Assembly: GCF_045124755.1 (NCBI RefSeq)
Contig: NZ_JBGVMK010000063.1
From: Succinimonas sp045124755
Lineage (GTDB): Bacteria; Pseudomonadota; Gammaproteobacteria; Enterobacterales; Succinivibrionaceae
Direction: 5' to 3' (one strand)
Length of the DNA stretch: 64,000 nucleotides
Made by a program: the position numbers and the translations under genes
Notes under the pieces: generated by a model
What the model was told of the DNA's origin: nothing
The model's database searches: none
The model's input: the letters and a program-made list of their open reading frames with translations, nothing else
Shown: positions 1 to 7,987 of the stretch, piece by piece
Position numbering within the stretch: the stretch's first letter is position 1
Layout of the letters: the number at the start of each line of letters is the position of its first letter

Positions 1-291
1 ACCATCAGGCTTTCTGCCGACACGTCTGCTCTCACGGATTCACTCTCCAAAATTGCCGAAGAGATGACGGCCATGAAGGACGCTGTTTTCTCCTCTGCTG
101 CCGCCATGGGAGCAAATCTTGATGCATCCGCAAAAAAGGCACAAATTAAATTAAACTTACCGTGCATTTTTGGACAAACTAAATTAACCAACCACATTTG
201 CTGTTTTAGGCAGCATTTTTCCAAAGCTAGATCGATGGGATTTTCACGGTTTTTGGGGATTTTTTTTACTGGCTATCTAGAAGTTGGGTGA
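1..291 (+). pseudogene. 3' part of an unidentified reading frame running into AT-rich DNA
   Basis: Frame 1 is open from the window edge to a TGA at 289-291. The first 45 or so codons look like real coding DNA: GC-balanced, rich in Ala, Ser, Thr and Met, and giving a helix-forming stretch (SALTDSLSKIAEEMTAMKD). From about 140 the sequence turns AT-rich and the translation loses protein-like character. The simplest reading is the 3' part of a host gene cut by the insertion whose DNA follows. I cannot name the family, and the true start lies outside the window. Confidence 0.3.
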
Positions 292-319
292 TTTGGATCA
301 AGATATGAGTAGCCATATT

Positions 320-358
320 AAAAACAAAAAGGCCGACTATACAAACACTGTCGACCTT
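320..358 (-). terminator. Intrinsic terminator of the radical SAM/peptide operon
   Basis: Read on the minus strand, the arms at 356-350 and 337-331 pair (GGTCGAC with GTCGGCC, one G-U) and are followed by a T-rich run broken by one G (minus strand of 321-330). It lies about 70 nt past the stop of the second peptide and closes the minus-strand operon. Confidence 0.65.
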
Positions 359-371
359 ATTACCTACTAAA

Positions 372-573
372 AAATGTAACGAATTAACTAGATAGTTTCT
401 TATTTGATAAGTGATGCTGATGGCTTTTAGGCAGTTAAGCTTTTGACACAAGCACAAATACATACAAGAGAACTATTATAATTGTCAATTTTAGGTTGAA
501 TAATAAATTTCATACCAACTCCTATAAAATAAAATCAAGCTTAACCTCGGAAATGTAACAAATTAACTAGATA
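372..573. repeat. 23-nt direct repeat bracketing the second peptide gene
   Basis: The segments 372-394 and 551-573 match at 22 of 23 positions (core ATTAACTAGATA on the plus strand). One copy lies just past the stop of the peptide gene at 427-513 and the other just before its ribosome site. The spacing of 179 nt suggests duplication or recombination of a peptide-gene cassette. Confidence 0.6.
427..513 (-). CDS. Putative RiPP precursor peptide B (28 aa, CxCxC core)
   Basis: A very short frame translating to M-K-F-I-I-Q-P-K-I-D, then N-Y-N-S-S-L-V, then C-I-C-A-C-V-K-S-L-T-A, with TAA at 427-429. A clear Shine-Dalgarno site (AGGAG, 5 nt before ATG) precedes it. It aligns without gaps to the peptide at 686-775 through MKF(V/I)I(K/Q)P and SSL-x-C, so both share a leader and differ in the Cys-bearing tail. 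It is the last gene of the minus-strand operon headed by the radical SAM enzyme (816-2114) and is followed by a terminator. I infer a leader of about 16 residues and a C-terminal core with Cys18, Cys20 and Cys22 as substrates. Product and activity are unknown. Confidence 0.7.
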   Translation of the reverse strand: MKFIIQPKIDNYNSSLVCICACVKSLTA

Positions 574-685
574 TCTACCTACCCGATATAGACAAACATA
601 ATAAATCAGACAATAAGCAGTTCAAGTTATTCTGTTACAATTCCTAATCGTTAGACGCAAATAACTAAGACACCAAAAGATTATT

Positions 686-775
686 TTAATGTCCAATGAT
701 ACCTGTGCACCCTACAATTCGACAACCTAAAGATGACTCAATGCTATTAAAAACAGGTTTGATAACAAACTTCAT
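686..775 (-). CDS. Putative RiPP precursor peptide A (29 aa)
   Basis: A 29-codon frame starting M-K-F-V-I-K-P-V-F-N, then S-I-E-S-S-L-G, then C-R-I-V-R-C-T-G-I-I-G-H, with TAA at 686-688. Its ribosome site is strong (GAGGTG, 5 nt from ATG). It starts 40 nt after the radical SAM stop codon, on the same strand. M1, K2, F3, I5, P7, S14, S15, L16 and C18 are identical to peptide B in a gapless alignment, which is unlikely for unrelated random frames. The tail has Cys18 and Cys23. Conserved leader plus variable Cys tail beside a SPASM maturase is the usual sign of a radical-SAM-modified peptide. No exporter or protease gene is visible nearby. Confidence 0.7.
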   Translation of the reverse strand: MKFVIKPVFNSIESSLGCRIVGCTGIIGH

Positions 776-815
776 AATTACACCTCTATAACTATATAAA
801 AATAAAATAAAGAAT

Positions 816-2114
816 TTATTCAAGATAGTTCAACATATAAAAATCTATTTTTTCTAAAAAATATGATTCGCTTTTGTGTGGACACGCTGGCTCTTTTGTC
901 TTGAAGCGAATCTCTTTGCACCCTCCCATACAAATTGGAAGTTTGTCGCAAGTTTTACACTTGTCGAAACCAAAGGGGGATTCCATAATCCATTTGATTG
1001 ATTCTGAGGTGTCCGTAACATCATCAGTAACCTTACCGTATGCTTTATCAACATTTCCCACATGTAACATGCATTTGTAGAGATATCCTTTATTGTCGAC
1101 AATAACAAAGTTTTTCTGTTCGGCACCACATGATAAGAAGCGAGTTTTATTAATAATAAAAGGTTTTATTTGTTCCTTAAATCCATATTTGATACACTTT
1201 TCAAAAAACTGTAATTCAGAGCAGTCCCACTCATTATCTGACAGGCAAGAAGACTCGATGCTGTTACAAACTTTGGAGTAATTTGTAATTCTCCCTGGAT
1301 ATATATGAAGATGCGGTGAATTTAACAGGCTAGTCCGAAGTTCTTCAAAGAGAGAATCTAAATCGGTAATATTATTTCTATCTAAATTTACTCTAATATC
1401 AACATTAATATTATTGCTTAATAAAAGATTTATGTTTTTTAGAATCTTTCCGTATGAATCAGTAGAATTTGGTTCAATTCTAATTTTGTTATGTGTATCT
1501 CTTGAGCCATCTAATGTAGCCTGAAACTTATTTATAGAAAATTTTTTAAAAAGAACGCAATCATCTTCAGTCATCAAAGTTAAATTACTTATCATTGATG
1601 CTGAATAAGATATATCATTATTCAGGCAATGCTCCATAATTTTTTCTGATATTGACCAAACTATAGATTTGGTTAAAAGAGGTTCACCACCATACCATAC
1701 TACTTCTAATGTTTTGATTTTTGTATAATGTTGTATAAATTTTAAAATTGCTTCTTGCAATTCCAACGATAGTTCATTCTTTTCTCTTTTTTCATAGCAA
1801 TATTTACAACGGCAATTACAATTAAGTGTAGGTGCTATGGTTAAATACAAAGCTGATGATTCATATTTTTGTGAATTAGAGATAAATTCGATTTCCTTGA
1901 GTTCATTTATTTCATCATCAATTATCGCCCCGGCATATTTCATTTGAGAAATCAAAACTGGGCTGTATTCATCTTCGATAAAACTACCATCTTCAATAGC
2001 CTTAATTACTTTCATAAACTCGGAATCGACAGTTGCCAATGCTCCCGTTCTAGAATTATAAAAGACGGTAATATCATTCTTTGTATGTATAAAATTGTAT
2101 CTTGAAACCTTCAT
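816..2114 (-). CDS. Radical SAM/SPASM peptide maturase
   Basis: A 432-residue radical SAM enzyme. The cluster motif CX3CX2C is C99-C103-C106 (in TLNCNCRCKYCYEK), followed by a barrel with WYGGEPLL near 145. A C-terminal SPASM domain (about 330-410) carries the Cys series CGAEQ, KCML, CKTC, PICMGGC and ACPH that would bind auxiliary 4Fe-4S clusters. The first 45 residues (YNFIHTKNDITVFYNSRTG) resemble the N-terminal segment common in SPASM maturases of ribosomal peptides. The family makes S-adenosylmethionine-derived radicals to install thioether or C-C crosslinks. The two Cys peptides just downstream are the likely substrates. The gene is AT-rich compared with the core genome, which suggests transfer. 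No strong ribosome site precedes the ATG. Confidence 0.9.
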   Translation of the reverse strand: MKVSRYNFIHTKNDITVFYNSRTGALATVDSEFMKVIKAIEDGSFIEDEYSPVLISQMKYAGAIIDDEINELKEIEFISNSQKYESSALYLTIAPTLNCNCRCKYCYEKREKNELSLELQEAILKFIQHYTKIKTLEVVWYGGEPLLTKSIVWSISEKIMEHCLNNDISYSASMISNLTLMTEDDCVLFKKFSINKFQATLDGSRDTHNKIRIEPNSTDSYGKILKNINLLLSNNINVDIRVNLDRNNITDLDSLFEELRTSLLNSPHLHIYPGRITNYSKVCNSIESSCLSDNEWDCSELQFFEKCIKYGFKEQIKPFIINKTRFLSCGAEQKNFVIVDNKGYLYKCMLHVGNVDKAYGKVTDDVTDTSESIKWIMESPFGFDKCKTCDKLPICMGGCKEIRFKTKEPACPHKSESYFLEKIDFYMLNYLE

Positions 2115-2850
2115 AGAATCAGTGTAAGTAACCTTATATTTTCATCTTCTTATAAATTACTTATAGTTATGTACCCCAGCTATTTCATTCAAGCATACAC
2201 TGGAGTTCCTACCACCCTTACTTTCAAGTTTACTATTGTTTTTTTTTGACCAACTTTAAGCCTGTTTTGATCTCGTATTTGTGATCAGACTATAAAATAT
2301 TTATATTTTTAGACTTATGTCACATTCAATGTCTTCTGCCTGCTGTTCACCAAATCATCAATCAGACTCATTCCAAAAATATCTCATCCTCTGTTGAGAC
2401 CTCATGTTATCCCAATCTTTACTATGTGCTTGTCGTTGTACGTTGAGACGGTTGTACTTTTGTCAAGTGATAAAACCCAGAGAAAACCGGTAGTCATGCG
2501 GTTTTAGCGAAGATGATTCAAATTCACACTATGAATTCGATGTCGTATTAAGAAGGCCTAGAGCACTGACTTTATACCTGATGCCTTTCTTTCAATCCCC
2601 GGAGTCCGGAAAAGCGCTGCCAGGCAAAACATCGGAAAAATGTGTTCATTTCATTTCGGGAACAGTCCCCTTTTTTGATGTCTCAATATGGGATAAAATT
2701 ACCCGTCCCTGCTTTCACATCCCGCAATATTTGCGCTTTCACTGGTATTTGGTCGTCCGAAGTTTTGGCCCCCCGAAGTTATAGCGGCATGGTGCTGCGA
2801 GGGATGTGAACGGATCATACTGATTTGAGAGTTTATGGAATTTTTACAAA
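2115..2850. other. Intergenic region between the maturase and the SNF2 gene
   Basis: No convincing gene. The left half is AT-rich like the maturase and should hold its promoter; an A-tract at about 2239-2248 (minus strand) could be an UP-type element, but I see no good -35/-10 pair. A 7-bp hairpin with a 9-nt loop lies at 2483-2505 (AAAACCG/CGGTTTT). From about 2550 base composition returns to that of the core genome, so the right edge of the AT-rich island lies near here. A plus-strand frame at 2581-2784 has no ribosome site and no family features. Confidence 0.4.
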
Positions 2851-5800
2851 ATGACGCTTGCAAAAAATGAATACGGCACAACTTGGTGGGGTGAAAGATG
2901 GCTTAACGCCCTTACCGGTATCGATTATGAAAACCGCATTCCCCGCGGCTTTGCCTATGCTAATGAAGGAAAGGTTAATTCTCCGAATCTGGATCCGGAT
3001 CAGAACATGATCAAGGCCCGGGTGGAAGGTCAGTATGATCCGTTCTATTCTGTAAAAATCCGGCTCCCGAAATTCACCGAAGAGGAAAAGACGCGTCTTC
3101 TGGATGCCATTGCTGAAAACCCGGTGATTCTGGCGCGTCTTTCGGCACGAGAACTGGCGCCGGAGATTGACACTCTGGCTCAGGAGCAGGGGATAAACAT
3201 TTTTCCCGAGCAGTGGAGCGATCTTAAGGCATCATGCTCCTGTCCGGATACCGCAGTGCCCTGCAAGCATATTGCAGCGGTAATCTACAAATTCAGTCAG
3301 GTGATTGACGCCAACCCGTTTGTTATTTTTGAATTAAAGGGGCTGGATCTGGTGTCCGAGCTTGCCAAGCGCGACGTCAATATCGGTCAGGTGGAGGAAT
3401 CCGAGATGCCCACCTGGGCGGAAATAATTTCCTCCCGGAATTCCGGACTTCAGCCAAGTTCCATGGACGAGTTCAGAAAAGCCACCTTTAAGGAAGTTCC
3501 GGAGCTTACTGATTCCATTGTGGGACTTTTCAAGCCGTCTCCTGCCGGTTACATCCAGGCCAATCTCAGGGATGTGATGAAGGAATGCATGCAGCGCGCC
3601 GCCAAGCTTGCTGATGCTCAGCTTAAGGATAACGAGGATCGGGATCTGCCGTCCTACGATACCCAAAAACCGATTCTGACTTTTGATTCCTGGGGCCGGA
3701 TCAGGCTTAACGAGAGCTTTTCCTGGAAGACCTATTCCATGGAAAACAGCGGCCGGGAGGCCACGGTTTATCCGTTTGCCGTCTGGAAGGAAAAATACGA
3801 CGGCGCGGCTTACTATGAAATGTTTTCCGGAGCCATTAATCAGAAGGCTCTGGAAATTGCTCCTGTCGAAATCGAGGCTTTGTACAATGCCTGGATTCTG
3901 GCCGCCAAGCTGGTGAAGAGCGGCGCTCTGATACCGCAGATTTACGAGCCGGTGGATGATTTCTTTGCCGTGCGCTGGATTCCGGCAGTGATGTCAAAAG
4001 AGGTGCGGGATATTGTAACGGCCGTTGGGCGTTTCTTTATGACCATTGACAATACCGTGATCAGCGTAGCCCGCCGGCCTGAGAACATGAACCCCTATGT
4101 TCTGGGCGAAATGATTCTGAGCATGTATCTCGGGAGCTATATCACCAAAGCTTTTATCGAGCTCCACGATGATTATGCCAGCGAGGATCTTCCCCTGGAA
4201 TGTCAGAGCATATTCCTGGGCAAACTGGTGGATCTGGAGGAGGGTTTCCATGCCAGAGAGAGCGTCAAGAAGCGTCTGGAGTCCTGGATTGCTCCGATTT
4301 ACCTCCAGAATCTCAAGGTGCAGCCAGTTATTATTCTCGAGGATCAGTCTGCAACGGCGCTGGCAGAAGTGATTAATGAAGCCAGAACTGTTTACGAAAC
4401 TGAAAGCGACGGGGATGCCGATATCGACCTTGAATCCTCTCCGGTTTATCAGGCTGACAGAGGAGAGGTGGTTACGGCGCCGGAAGCTGATGAGGAAGAC
4501 CTGACGGAAGCCAAAAAAGGCCACAGAAAGGGCCTGTTTGACAACACTACCGGAGTTCAGATTTCCATGGGCTTTAATCGTCTGGATCAGCAGGGGACTC
4601 CCGAGGACACCTTCATTCCGCTGTCCGAGATTATTGAGAACCGGGAGTATCAGAAAATCCGCTTTGAATGTCTGAGAACAGTGGCCCGCCTGAGTTCAGT
4701 ATGTCCGCCGCTCACTGAGCTTCTGGAAAACCGGGGCGGGGTGGGGATCATTGCTCTTGATGATCTGGCTCCCATCATCCAGTCTACCATTCCGGCCATG
4801 AAAATCCTTGGCGTCAGACTGATTGTGCCGAAGGCTCTGAAGTCAGTTATTTATCCGAAGTCTTCCATGACAGTGTCCATGAGAGACAGATGGGACGACG
4901 GCACGGGGTTCACCGGGATTACCGATCTTCTGGATTTCGACTGGAGTATTGCTCTGGGGGATCGCTCTATTTCCCCGGAGGAGTTCGCGGATCTCCGGCT
5001 TCATGAGGGCAAGGTTGTCAGATTCGGCGAGTCTTTTGTTTATGTCGACCCCGCTCTTACTTCCCGTATTGCCAAAAAGCTTGCCGGCGGCTCTCAGGCT
5101 CCCGGCAAGCAGCGGCTCATGGCTGCCGCGCTCACCGGACGTTTCGGCGAAGACAATGTGGCAATTACAAAGGAGCTTCGGGACTGCCTTCAGAATATTC
5201 TTTCTGAAAAGAGCATTGAGGTTCCTCCCACCTTTAAGGCGCAGCTCAGACCATACCAGCTCAGAGGGTATAGTTGGCTTACCAAGAATCTGCGGACCAT
5301 GATGGGTTCTATTCTGGCCGACGATATGGGACTGGGCAAGACCGTTCAGGTCATTGCCGCCATAGAAAAGCTGCGCTATGACGGAGAATTGCGGGACAAG
5401 CAGGTTCTGGTGGCGGTGCCGGTTTCGCTTCTGGTAAGCTGGGACAAGGAGCTTGCCAAGTTTGCTCCTGAGCTCAGGGTCAATACCTTCTATACCGAAC
5501 GGGATCTTTCGAAGCCTGCCGATGTCGTACTGACCTCCTACGGCGTTCTGCGGTCTGAAAGCAAGCTTTTTCAGAAGCTGAAGCTACGTCTGATGGTTAT
5601 TGATGAGGCCCAGAACATCAAGAACACCCGGTCGCAGATTTTTAAGGTGGTGCGTTCCATCAAGGCGGATTCCATGATTGCCATGTCCGGTACCCCGGTT
5701 GAAAACAGGCTTCTTGAGTACTGGTCGATTATGGATTTTGCCAATCCGGGACTTCTGGGTTCTGCGGAGGCCTTCAAACGCGAATTTGCCAACCCGATTG

Positions 5801-6681
5801 AGCGTACCAGGGATCCGGCTGCCGTGAAGAGCTTCAAGCTGATAACGGCTCCGTTTATCATGAGACGTCTCAAGTCTGATAAGTCCATTATCAGCGATTT
5901 GCCGGACAAGATAGTGATCGACAAGTACTGTACGCTTACTCCGGAGCAGGTGGCTCTCTATCAGGAGAAGGTAAATCATTCCATGCTTGTCATGGAGGAG
6001 CTTGATTCATTGCAGCGCAGTTCGGTGGTGCTCAATCTGATCCGCAGTCTCAAAATGATCTGCAATGCTCCGGCTCATTATTCTCAGGAGGATTCGCATC
6101 AGGATGCCAGATATTCAGGGAAGATGGAGGTGCTGTTTGATCTTTTGGACGACATGTTTGAGAACAACAAGAAATGTCTGATATTCACCCAGTTCAAGGT
6201 AATGGGAGATCTGCTGCAGAAATGGATCGAGGAGAGAACCGGTTTCCGTCCCGAGTTTATTCACGGAGGACTCTCGGCTTCCGAACGGGCCGCAATGGTT
6301 GACAAGTTCCAGAATCGCCGTGATGAAAGATGCATGATTCTGTCTTTGAAGGCAGCCGGAACAGGACTTACACTGACGGCGGCATCAGCAGTAATCCACT
6401 ATGATCTGTGGTGGAATCCGGCTGTGGAGGATCAGGCAACCGACCGGGCCTACCGCATCGGACAGAAGGAAAATGTTCAGGTCTACCGGCTGATCTGCGC
6501 CAATACCTTTGAGGAAAAGATCAACGACATTATCAAATCCAAGAAGGATCTTGCAGATATTGCCATAAATGTCGGTGAAAAGTGGATAGGAGATCTGTCC
6601 AACCGTCAGATCGAGGAAATCTTCGCTTTCTCAACGGAGGAAGCCGAGAAGGAGAAGGCTCAGAAAGACCGCAAGTTCTGA
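2851..6681 (+). CDS. SNF2-family DEAD-like ATPase with N-terminal SWIM zinc finger
   Basis: A 1276-residue protein. An N-terminal region starting with the TTWWGERW signature carries a SWIM zinc finger (CxC at 129/131 and CxH at 138/140, in CSCPDTAVPCKH). A long middle region follows, with an acidic stretch near 505-540. The C-terminal half is a full SNF2 motor: Walker A DDMGLGKT near 824-832, DEAQ box near 918, SGTPVENR, and a helicase C lobe with HGGLSASERAAMV and DQATDRAYRIGQ. SNF2 motors move along double-stranded DNA, and SWIM fingers bind nucleic acid or protein. In many bacteria the SWIM part is a separate neighbouring gene, so this is a fused form. Client and role are unknown; transcription recycling, repair or defence are all possible. 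The assigned ATG lacks a clear ribosome site. Confidence 0.92.
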   Translation: MTLAKNEYGTTWWGERWLNALTGIDYENRIPRGFAYANEGKVNSPNLDPDQNMIKARVEGQYDPFYSVKIRLPKFTEEEKTRLLDAIAENPVILARLSARELAPEIDTLAQEQGINIFPEQWSDLKASCSCPDTAVPCKHIAAVIYKFSQVIDANPFVIFELKGLDLVSELAKRDVNIGQVEESEMPTWAEIISSRNSGLQPSSMDEFRKATFKEVPELTDSIVGLFKPSPAGYIQANLRDVMKECMQRAAKLADAQLKDNEDRDLPSYDTQKPILTFDSWGRIRLNESFSWKTYSMENSGREATVYPFAVWKEKYDGAAYYEMFSGAINQKALEIAPVEIEALYNAWILAAKLVKSGALIPQIYEPVDDFFAVRWIPAVMSKEVRDIVTAVGRFFMTIDNTVISVARRPENMNPYVLGEMILSMYLGSYITKAFIELHDDYASEDLPLECQSIFLGKLVDLEEGFHARESVKKRLESWIAPIYLQNLKVQPVIILEDQSATALAEVINEARTVYETESDGDADIDLESSPVYQADRGEVVTAPEADEEDLTEAKKGHRKGLFDNTTGVQISMGFNRLDQQGTPEDTFIPLSEIIENREYQKIRFECLRTVARLSSVCPPLTELLENRGGVGIIALDDLAPIIQSTIPAMKILGVRLIVPKALKSVIYPKSSMTVSMRDRWDDGTGFTGITDLLDFDWSIALGDRSISPEEFADLRLHEGKVVRFGESFVYVDPALTSRIAKKLAGGSQAPGKQRLMAAALTGRFGEDNVAITKELRDCLQNILSEKSIEVPPTFKAQLRPYQLRGYSWLTKNLRTMMGSILADDMGLGKTVQVIAAIEKLRYDGELRDKQVLVAVPVSLLVSWDKELAKFAPELRVNTFYTERDLSKPADVVLTSYGVLRSESKLFQKLKLRLMVIDEAQNIKNTRSQIFKVVRSIKADSMIAMSGTPVENRLLEYWSIMDFANPGLLGSAEAFKREFANPIERTRDPAAVKSFKLITAPFIMRRLKSDKSIISDLPDKIVIDKYCTLTPEQVALYQEKVNHSMLVMEELDSLQRSSVVLNLIRSLKMICNAPAHYSQEDSHQDARYSGKMEVLFDLLDDMFENNKKCLIFTQFKVMGDLLQKWIEERTGFRPEFIHGGLSASERAAMVDKFQNRRDERCMILSLKAAGTGLTLTAASAVIHYDLWWNPAVEDQATDRAYRIGQKENVQVYRLICANTFEEKINDIIKSKKDLADIAINVGEKWIGDLSNRQIEEIFAFSTEEAEKEKAQKDRKF

Positions 6682-6713
6682 TATCACGCGGACGGCCGTT
6701 TTCAGGAAGAGCG

Positions 6714-6735
6714 TTGATTAATAAGGGATAATCAA
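6714..6735. promoter_or_regulatory. Inverted repeat upstream of the Fic gene
   Basis: TTGATTA at 6714-6720 and TAATCAA at 6729-6735 form a perfect 7-bp inverted repeat with an 8-nt spacer in the gap between the SNF2 gene and the Fic gene. The size suits a dimeric regulator site, but nothing ties it to a known family. The gap (6682-6870) holds no other clear feature. Confidence 0.35.
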
Positions 6736-6870
6736 TTTACATGGCAGAGTAAACTGTCTTGTGAAGCGATGTTATCGAAATCAAGCCGCCATCGTTAACG
6801 GCCCAGTCGCTAAATATATACCGGAACCGGAAGAAGGGGGCTCAACGGGGAGTAAAGAGAGGAGCAAAGA

Positions 6871-7857
6871 GTGAGCAAGTACCAGCCGCCGTTTCACATG
6901 ACGGACAAAATAATTAATCTGACAGCTGCTATCAGCGAGCAGTTAGGCCAGATCAAAGTTTTGTCCAAAGGCAGCATCACTCCTCATCTCAGAAAAGAGA
7001 ACCGCATAAGAACAATTCATTCCTCATTGGCCATTGAACATAATTCTCTCTCGTTAGAGCAGGTTACTGCCATTCTTGAAGGCAAGCGGATTCTTGGCAA
7101 TCCGGTGGAAATCAGGGAAGTTAAAAATGCCTACACAGCTTATGAGATGATGCTGACCTTAGATCCTTATTCTGTTGAAGATCTGTTAAAGTCTCATAAA
7201 GCTATGATGAATGAACTGATTCCTGAAAATGGCAGATTCCGAAGCGGCGGGGTGGGGGTTTTTAACGGCAAAGATCTTGTTCATATGGCTCCGCCGGCGC
7301 ATCTGGTGCCAGGTCAGATGCAGGATTTATTTGCGTGGTATAAGTCATCTGAAATCCATCCCCTTATAAGAAGCGCCATCTTTCATTATGAGTTTGAATT
7401 TATTCATCCGTTTGCTGATGGAAACGGGCGCATGGGAAGGCTGTGGCACAGCCTGCTGCTGGGCCATTGGAATGAGATACTCTACTGGCTGCCCGTAGAA
7501 GAGCTTATAAGATCACGGCAAAACGAATATTATGAAGCTCTGGGTAAATCGGACAGCGATGCCGACAGCAGCGCTTTTGCAGCATTTTTATTGCAGGTGA
7601 TTCTGGATACTTTGCAAACTACAGCTGTTGTCGGAAATGGGGTGGAGGAACAAACAGATCCTTTGATTGATAAGCTGCGAAAGGCTATAGGAAAAGATGT
7701 CCTTTCCGCTGCGGAAATAATGAAACGGCTGGGATTATCTCACAGGCCTACGTTCAGACAGAATTATCTGAACCCCGCGTTAAGGCACGGCGTTATAGAA
7801 ATGACGATCCCTGATAAGCCTAACAGCAGGAATCAGAAATACAGGCTGAAGAAATAA
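6871..7857 (+). CDS. Fic-domain protein (probable AMP-transferase) with N-terminal inhibitory helix
   Basis: A 328-residue Fic protein. The catalytic loop HPFADGNGRMGR (about 179-190) is intact, including the His that activates the target hydroxyl and the residues that hold the nucleotide phosphates. An N-terminal inhibitory helix is present at about 51-58 as SSLAIEHN, where family members often have SxxxE(G/N); the Glu is kept but the next position is His. After the Fic core, a winged-helix-like region ends the protein (SAAEIMKRLGLSHRPTFRQNYL). Fic enzymes usually transfer AMP to Ser, Thr or Tyr of target proteins. The start is GTG at 6871, chosen because AGAGGAG lies 6 nt before it. No antitoxin gene adjoins, which fits self-inhibition. 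Confidence 0.9.
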   Translation: MSKYQPPFHMTDKIINLTAAISEQLGQIKVLSKGSITPHLRKENRIRTIHSSLAIEHNSLSLEQVTAILEGKRILGNPVEIREVKNAYTAYEMMLTLDPYSVEDLLKSHKAMMNELIPENGRFRSGGVGVFNGKDLVHMAPPAHLVPGQMQDLFAWYKSSEIHPLIRSAIFHYEFEFIHPFADGNGRMGRLWHSLLLGHWNEILYWLPVEELIRSRQNEYYEALGKSDSDADSSAFAAFLLQVILDTLQTTAVVGNGVEEQTDPLIDKLRKAIGKDVLSAAEIMKRLGLSHRPTFRQNYLNPALRHGVIEMTIPDKPNSRNQKYRLKK

Positions 7858-7987
7858 CCTAATCGGCAAAGCCCCAGGATCCCGAGAAGGTACTTCTGGC
7901 TGTTTACGTTTCCATACGAATCCGCACGGAATACGCTGAGATCGTACTGGCGCGGGCAAAACAGAACGACTCTGAAAGCCCTTGAAA

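Noticed and set aside
266..463. 65-codon minus-strand frame overlapping peptide B
   Set aside because: It starts inside the peptide B gene in another frame, has no ribosome site and runs through the terminator. Peptide B has a ribosome site and a sister gene.
2581..2784. 67-codon plus-strand frame upstream of the SNF2 gene
   Set aside because: No ribosome site, no protein-like features; probably intergenic.
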